Of a stretch of DNA of 64,000 nucleotides, positions 60,301 to 64,000 are shown piece after piece (the stretch's first letter is position 1; each line of letters starts with the position of its first letter). The notes beneath the pieces were generated by a model. It was not told the DNA's origin and made no database searches. It was given only the letters and a program-made list of their open reading frames with translations. The stretch is from assembly GCF_032854445.1 (NCBI RefSeq), contig NC_088295.1, forward strand, positions 36,612,510-36,676,509, in the 5' to 3' direction. This DNA comes from Liolophura sinensis. Lineage: Eukaryota > Mollusca > Polyplacophora > Chitonida > Chitonidae. Made by a program: the position numbers and the translations under genes.

Positions 60301-62862
60301 ATCTGATTTGCTGTCAATAAAGTGTGCATATGTGTAAGTCACATGTGCAAAATTTTATAATCAGTATTAACATAAGGTTTTATGTGTTTCCTTCACACAT
60401 AAAATTAATCATCAGAATGATGTGATAATCAATAATGAAATAAAAAAATAAATTCAAATGGTACCTGAAAAACAAAAAACAATTTTAAACTTACTGAACT
60501 CACTGTTGTTTGAGTACTTAAATACCTATAAACCAATATTTTTTTCCCCCGCAGAATAAAAGATCAAACATGTGACAATATCTGTGTGAAGATACTGCAC
60601 AAGGTTTACCTGGCCACAGTTAGCAGGACAATACCGGGCTGGCACTTTCTCAGAATTGCTGCCACTTTACTCTGGTTCATCCCAACCACAGACTCCCCAT
60701 TTATCTACAATATTTTGGTCAGAATGGAAACTAGTTTATAGCAAACAATCTGATATTACGAACTGTAATCTTTAAGCCTAAAGCCGGCCATTATATTTAC
60801 ACCTTTAATATTCATTTACATTATTAGCATATATGCACTGTGAAAGATCTTCATGTACTTAAATACTGTTAACATTGCAAATTTCTTAGAGATCAGATTT
60901 ATTGTCAGCAGAATTGAAACAATATTCATGTCAGATGAGAAACACAGCAGACATGTCAAAGAAGCAAACAATGTTAAACTGTTACTACGAAAAAATAACA
61001 AAGATAATGTAGTAAGTAAAACACTTATTTTTTTGATACTTTTTAAACAGTACTGGACAAATATACATGCTTATCCACAGCAGTACACATGTACTGAAGT
61101 GATAATCTAAACTACATGTACTTGGAATTATCACCTGTAGGAGCTTGTCTCCAGCCTGAAGTTTCCCATCTGACACACTTCCTGCAGTTATTGACTTGAC
61201 AAACACGCTGCTGTAGTTACCCGTTTCCACGGTAATCAAGCTGAAACCTATTCCTCCAGACTCTGGTTTGTTCATTTGAACTCGGATAACTTTAGCACCC
61301 TGCATGTCAACCAGTGAAAACACAAAGACCTCTGCATTAACATCACTTCCTTCAACCTACATGTAGCAGGTGAAAAGGTGAACCCACCAAAGCCAAAACA
61401 ACAACAATGCCACATACATGTATATGGTTATTGGTAGGACTGGTCAGAATAATGACCTGTTACACTACATTTGTAAACACACAAGTACAGGGCACAAATA
61501 AACCTTCCAATATTAAAACTTGATCAACTGGCCCAATTCTTCCTGCAGACAACAGGCCCACGAGTGACAAGTTTTTGCTTTCGAAACCAGCTTTCCTGAT
61601 ATAAAGCAAGACCAGCTGAATATGGATTTACATAGTATATTATTAGATGTAAAACACAAACGTAGGGTGAGCCCCAAGTTTCTTACTTGCTGCAGTTCTG
61701 GTAATGACATCTGTTGACTCTCTGTGTCAGAGTTGACTTGTTCTATAGTAAGGGTTGGACTGGAAGGTCTTGTACTGTAATCTTTGGGTTTAATCAAAAC
61801 TTTGGAGGACTGGAATGACTGTATTATGTCTGTGACAGTCTTGTCTGGGCTGCCGACATGGGCACCTGGCTCCACACTCTCTGATCTAGACTCACTGGTG
61901 TTAGGCAAAGACTCCTGCTTCCCCTTCACCTGTTTGGATTCCAACAGCAAAAAAGTTCACCATTTTCAAGATTTTGACATAAAGACACGTGTGTAATCTT
62001 CACTGTTAACATTCATTTATGTTAATTATATATTTGCTTTTGACGAGCGATCTTAGTTCTATGAAAATTATTTTAATTTGACTGGTGTTTCATGTCAAAT
62101 TGTTTATTATTTTACAAATAATACAGCACTTGATTATTTAAATATTCCACTTGACCATGACTTGTGCTGAAATTAAGAACCGTTCAACTGTATAATGCGC
62201 AAGGCTATCAGGCAGTTCCCACATAGACATTCAAAATTGTCATTCACCCTGGTGGTGGTCTAGTTAAATTTGAAAAAAAAAAAAGTAAAAATCACTTGTT
62301 AAGCTTATGAAGTTAAGTAATATCTTGATAGTCTTTCTCAGTGAAACATTTTTCTATAAAACTTACATGTATCAACATTTACATCATGATCTTTGGTGCT
62401 GCAAAGTTGTCTTACCTGAGGTGGACTGGATGACTGAGAAGACAAAGAATTGGAGTTTTCCCCCTTGTCTCGTCGCACCACAATGGTGACAACAGATGGC
62501 GCTTGGCGTAAAAAAGTCACTGCCTCGAAATGGGTCATCTGTGTCATGTCTGTGCCATTTACCTATAGAAACAACAGTTAAATTATATGTTATAGCTTGG
62601 AATATAATATAAAAAAGCAGTTCTTCTTGTAAACTTTTATGTATAAAACACAAAAGATATTAACATCTATTTATTTAGCATTTAGAAGTTGTGAACAAGA
62701 GCTAACCTTGATGAGTCTGTCTCCTGGCCGAAGTGTTCCATCAGAAAGTGCTGGGTCCTGCGCAATACCCTTAATGTAACAGAGCCCAGTGGTGTCAGCA
62801 CCTCCAGCCAGAGTAAAACCCAGTCCTCCTCCAGCAACTTTCTCCAGTGTAACCTCCAGCAA
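51338..62862 (-). CDS. PTPN13: PTPN13-like PDZ/tyrosine phosphatase, C-terminal 627 residues (12 exons)
   Basis: The enzyme removes phosphate from phosphotyrosine; family members are large cytoplasmic scaffolds. Twelve exons join in phase (1884 bp with stop). In order they encode a PDZ domain (residues 1-84, loop GGGLGF), a Ser-rich linker, a second PDZ domain (about 184-268, loop GGIGF), a Pro-rich linker with PTKPPRKNPP, and the PTP domain. The PTP motifs are all present: NRYRNVLPYD (phosphotyrosine loop), YINAS, YIASQGPLPNTTHDFW, HRYWP, WPDHG (WPD loop Asp), VHCSAGIGRTG (Cys nucleophile and Arg) and GMIQTKDQY (Q loop). The order of several PDZ domains before one PTP domain is the PTPN13 (PTP-BL/FAP-1) layout; PTPN3/4 have a single PDZ domain. 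The expected KIND, FERM and first PDZ domains should lie past the right edge. Three introns carry repeat arrays at their 3' splice sites. No defect was seen. Confidence 0.94.
52201..52283. repeat. 20-bp tandem repeat, 4 copies
   Basis: Four nearly identical copies of ACTGACTTGAGTCTATAAAG, with the 13th-14th bases alternating. It lies in the intron between phosphatase exons K and L. Confidence 0.92.
53484..53600 (-). mobile_element. Nested SINE fragments (A then B 3' ends)
   Basis: A short family A piece (ATTCAAAAATATTTCACTTA) is followed by a family B 3' piece (TTTGGGTTTTACATCATACA then TAAGTCAAATGACCAGGAC), both in reverse. It lies in the intron before exon L. Confidence 0.5.
53600..53812 (-). 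mobile_element. SINE family A, 3' part
   Basis: Reverse copy: TAGATGTTTTACACCCTACT, TTTTCACTTATACTATGGC, CATTCGCAGGTTGCTGGCAG and AGAGGAAGCCAGCTGG. A 22-bp stretch around GATCTGCAGGTTGAGGGCA is tripled inside (53715-53772), a small local tandem expansion within the SINE. Confidence 0.7.
53815..53985 (-). mobile_element. SINE family B fragment
   Basis: Reverse copy: GACCAGGTGTGTGCACATAT, TATGTCTTCTTGTAGCAGGG, CATCGGACATGACACCCCAT and ACTGACACCAGCCAG match, in order, the reverse complement of the 7990-8170 part of the family B copy at 7879. Confidence 0.65.
54382..54444 (-). CDS. PTPN13: PTPN13 exon K: Q-loop exon
   Basis: 21 codons, FSIIDIVSNLRKQRQGMIQT plus K, phase 0. The Gln of the Q loop that positions the water is present. 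The acceptor is TTGTTCTTCAG and the donor GTAAGTT. It is too short to stand out as an open frame, and was found from the family pattern. Confidence 0.92.
54645..54773 (-). CDS. PTPN13: PTPN13 exon J: catalytic P-loop
   Basis: 43 codons, FIRVMELVSGDGPILVHCSA then GIGRTGALITT to QQNLP, phase 0. The catalytic Cys and the phosphate-binding Arg are present. The acceptor is CTGTTTACAG and the donor GTAAGTC. Confidence 0.95.
55125..55230. repeat. Region with repeated TTTAAA-GATG words (possible short element)
   Basis: Starts CACTGTAAAAAAAATCCTG and contains CATGATTTAAAAGATGATGC, CATTTAAAGATGG and TTTAAATGATGG. It is similar in layout to the region at 46105 but with a different internal word. It lies in the intron between exons I and J. 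Confidence 0.45.
55655..55817 (-). CDS. PTPN13: PTPN13 exon I: WPD-loop exon
   Basis: 54 codons after one completing base: YTIQLKSEEKLHNFNVRKIV through YTSWPDHGVPLLAFPLLQ. The Asp of WPD is the general acid. The acceptor is TATGTCACAG and the donor GTGCGTC. Confidence 0.94.
56207..56447. mobile_element. MITE-like element with inverted ends, about 240 bp
   Basis: The left end GGCCCCAGAATCCTGAAGCA then ATCTTAGACAAATT is matched on the opposite strand by the right end TGCCCCGGGATCACGAAGCA then ATCTTAGACTTAAGG. The arms are about 35 bp. It lies in the intron between exons H and I and has no coding capacity. Confidence 0.7.
56644..56902 (-). CDS. PTPN13: PTPN13 exon H: PTP core strands
   Basis: Completes the Tyr codon of LPY, then DTNRVVLDASEDYINAS. 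YIASQGPLPNTTHDFW and MEADKIKCHRYWP follow, and the exon ends at EIQN plus two bases of an Arg codon. The acceptor is TTTTGTCTACCACAG and the donor GTATGAT. A 66-bp array of copied acceptors lies directly upstream. Confidence 0.94.
56903..57404. repeat. 66-bp tandem array made of exon H acceptor copies
   Basis: About seven further copies follow the real exon junction, with CATCTGTGGTAGACAAAATG at about 56901, 56967, 57033, 57099, 57165, 57232, 57298 and 57364. Read on the gene strand, each unit has an AT-rich lead, TTTTGTCTACCACAG, and then the first bases of exon H (ATGACACAAATCATGTGG). Because 66 is a multiple of three, long open frames of 22-residue repeats appear on both strands; they are not genes. 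It fills the 3' half of the intron between exons G and H. Confidence 0.95.
57768..57858 (-). CDS. PTPN13: PTPN13 exon G: start of the PTP domain
   Basis: 30 codons plus one base: ELKHVKPTDDCSVARLPANK then PKNRYRNVLP. The Tyr of NRY is the phosphotyrosine-recognition residue of the family. The acceptor is GTTACTCTGCAG and the donor GTAAGTC. A 42-bp array ends about 10 bp before the acceptor. Confidence 0.93.
57868..58292. repeat. 42-bp tandem array ending at the exon G acceptor
   Basis: About ten copies of a 40-43 bp unit with CATGCTTACAAAACAGAGTG then CTAGACTACACACTACATGT. A variant half reads AAATAAAGCTTAGTACTACA. The array stops about 10 bp before the AG of exon G (57860-57859) and shares the word AAGCATGTTAC with the native end of the intron. 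Confidence 0.93.
58300..59770. other. PTPN13 intron between exons F and G, rest
   Basis: AT-rich intron. A short family B SINE fragment in reverse lies at about 59222-59282 (GGGTTTGACATAGATAGCAT then TTTCAGCCATATCACGG). No coding exon was recognised. Confidence 0.5.
59778..60093 (-). CDS. PTPN13: PTPN13 exon F: Pro-rich linker leading into the PTP domain
   Basis: 105 codons after one completing base. A PPTKPPRKNPPSGPSTKP stretch could bind SH3 domains. The end is EGLYQGVQLEKIIEELEGK then LELDEPQDEYK, a helix that leads into the phosphatase fold. The acceptor is TCTAATTTCAG and the donor GTAAGAT. Confidence 0.92.
60610..60704 (-). CDS. PTPN13: PTPN13 exon E: second half of the second PDZ domain
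   Basis: INGESVVGMNQSKVAAILRK through LLTVA plus two bases of an Arg codon. The acceptor is AATATTGTAG and the donor GTAAACC. Confidence 0.93.
61135..61299 (-). CDS. PTPN13: PTPN13 exon D: first half of the second PDZ domain
   Basis: 55 codons, GAKVIRVQMNKPESGGIGFS to LQAGDKLLQ. The acceptor is TTGACATGCAG and the donor GTGATAA, phase 0. The break after GDKLLQ matches the break after GDRLIK in exon A, as expected for duplicated PDZ exons. Confidence 0.93.
61687..61929 (-). CDS. PTPN13: PTPN13 exon C: linker between the PDZ domains
   Basis: 81 codons, VKGKQESLPNT to SLPELQQ, rich in Ser, Thr and Asp and probably disordered. The acceptor is AATCCAAACAG and the donor GTAAGAA, phase 0. Confidence 0.88.
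62416..62562 (-). CDS. PTPN13: PTPN13 exon B: second half of the PDZ domain and linker
   Basis: 49 codons: VNGTDMTQMTHFEAVTFLR completes the PDZ fold, then a Ser-rich linker ends in SSSPPQ. The acceptor is TTTCTATAG and the donor GTAAGAC, phase 0. Confidence 0.93.
62707..62862 (-). CDS. PTPN13: PTPN13 exon A: first half of a PDZ domain
   Basis: 52 codons from LLEVTLEKVAGGGLGFTLAG to LRPGDRLIK, phase 0 at both ends. The acceptor is TGTTTTCAG and the donor GTTAGCT. The intron before it consists of a 93-bp array carrying copies of this acceptor and of the first codons. Using the nearest copied acceptor at 62955 would add 31 codons in frame. Confidence 0.93.
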
Positions 62863-64000
62863 CTGAAAACATTGCACATATTCATTGAATACAGCTCCAA
62901 CTGGAGTAATACTCAGTACCCTCCCACCAGCCTTCCCTCGTGTAACCTCCAGCAACTAAAAACATGACATGTATTCATTGAATAGAGCCCCAACTGGAGT
63001 AATACTCAGTACCCTCCCACCAGCCTTCCTTCGTGTAAACTGAAAACATAACACATATTCTCTGAATACAGCTCCAACTAGGGTAATACTCAGTACCCTC
63101 CCACCAGCCTTCCCTCGTGTAATCTCCAGCAACTAAAAACATGACACGTATTCATTGAATAGAGCCCCAACTGGAGTAATACTCAGTACCCTCCCACCAG
63201 CCTTCCCTCGTGTAACCTCCAGCAACTAAAAACATGACATGTATTCATTGAATAGAGCCCCAACTGGAGTAATACTCAGTACCCTCCCACCAGCCTTCCT
63301 TCGTGTAAACTGAAAACATAACACATATTCTCTGAATACAGCTCCAACTAGGGTAATACTCAGTACCCTCCCACCAGCCTTCCCTCGTGTAATCTCCAGC
63401 AACTAAAAACATGACACGTATTCATTGAATAGAGCCCCAACTGGAGTAATACTCAGTACCCTCCCACCAGCCTTCCCTTGTGTAACCTCCAGCAACTAAA
63501 AACATGACACGTATTCATTGAATAGAGCCCCAACTGGAGTAATACTCAGTACCCTCCCACCAGCCTTCCCTTGTGTAACCTCCAGCAACTAAAAACATGA
63601 CACGTATTCATTGAATAGAGCCCCAACTGGAGTAATACTCAGTACCCTCCCACCAGCCTTCCCTCGTGTAAACTGAAAACATGACACATATTCATTGGAT
63701 ACAACTCCAACTGGAGTAATCAGTACCCTCCCACCAGCCTTCCCTTGTGTAACCTCCAGCAACTGAAAACATGACACATATTCATTGGATACAGCTCCAA
63801 CTGGAGTAATACTCAGTACCCTCCCACCAGCCTTCCCTTGTGTAACCTCCAGCAACTAAAAACATGACACGTATTCATTGAATAGAGCCCCAACTGGAGT
63901 AATACTCAGTACCCTCCCACCAGCCTTCCCTTGTGTAAACTGAAAATGTGACACATATTCATTGGATACAGCTCCAACTGGAGTAATACCCAGTACCCTC
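62863..64000. repeat. 93-bp tandem array made of exon A acceptor copies, runs off the window
   Basis: About 12 units of 93 bp (some shortened to about 80-85 bp) with the core ACTCAGTACCCTCCCACCAG at about 62915, 63008, 63093, 63186, 63279, 63364, 63458, 63551, 63644, 63724, 63817 and 63911. On the gene strand most units read TTTT(C/T)AG then TTGCTGGAGGTTACAC, the exon A start, followed by a diverged copy of its next 40 bases. Shortened units lack the TTGCTGGAGG part. A three-unit block of about 271 bp is repeated almost exactly. Confidence 0.95.

Noticed and set aside
62863-64000. CRISPR-like array of regular repeats
   Set aside because: Units are contiguous without unique spacers, and the sequence derives from a PDZ exon and its acceptor in an animal gene.
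1-64000. Retroviral, Polinton or other virus-like elements
   Set aside because: No protease, reverse transcriptase, integrase, capsid or envelope motif and no long terminal repeats were recognised.

Overview
The window looks like nuclear DNA from a lophotrochozoan invertebrate, most likely a mollusc or brachiopod, though the sequence alone does not fix the species. The reasons are AT-rich, intron-rich animal genes with GT-AG splice sites, three rhodopsin-type receptors that resemble invertebrate neuropeptide receptors, one Tc1-like transposon relic, and many copies of a tRNA-headed SINE whose tail is (AAAT)n. No prokaryotic gene arrangement, CRISPR array, rRNA gene, stand-alone tRNA gene or recognisable viral element was seen.

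Left part (1-30 kb). This is mostly intergenic DNA with repeats. A decayed Tc1 transposon lies at 4.75-5.46 kb. The first coding exon of a receptor (signal peptide, glycosylated N-terminus, TM1 to the start of TM3) lies on the minus strand at 8.48-9.14 kb, and its other exons were not found. A 42-bp minisatellite lies at 12.3-12.9 kb. A complete intronless receptor gene lies on the minus strand at 20.21-21.43 kb with one apparent frameshift in a T6 run just before TM7. An 870-bp fold-back element (22.65-23.52 kb) and a small inverted-repeat element (22.0-22.24 kb) follow.

Middle part (30-49 kb). A four-coding-exon receptor gene runs on the plus strand from 30.70 to 39.37 kb, with a likely untranslated first exon and a TATA-like box upstream. 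It encodes 461 residues, and one intron falls inside its DRY motif. Its introns hold SINEs on both strands, a degenerate 48-bp satellite and microsatellites. The DNA from 39.4 to 49.4 kb has no recognised gene but contains a 46/92-bp satellite and several degenerate repeats.

Right part (49-64 kb). The 3' end of a PTPN13-like gene (multi-PDZ non-receptor tyrosine phosphatase) lies on the minus strand. Twelve consecutive exons (51.34-62.86 kb) join in perfect phase into 627 residues: a PDZ domain, a linker, a second PDZ domain, a linker, and a whole PTP domain with all its catalytic motifs. The N-terminal part should lie beyond the right edge.

The most unusual observation is in this gene. Three of its introns carry tandem arrays pressed against the downstream 3' splice site. 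In two of them (units of 93 bp and 66 bp) the repeated unit itself includes the acceptor AG and the first codons of the exon, so each intron presents a ladder of copied acceptors before the real exon. The three receptors may respond to peptides at the cell surface and the phosphatase acts in the cytoplasm, but nothing in the sequence shows that they work together.
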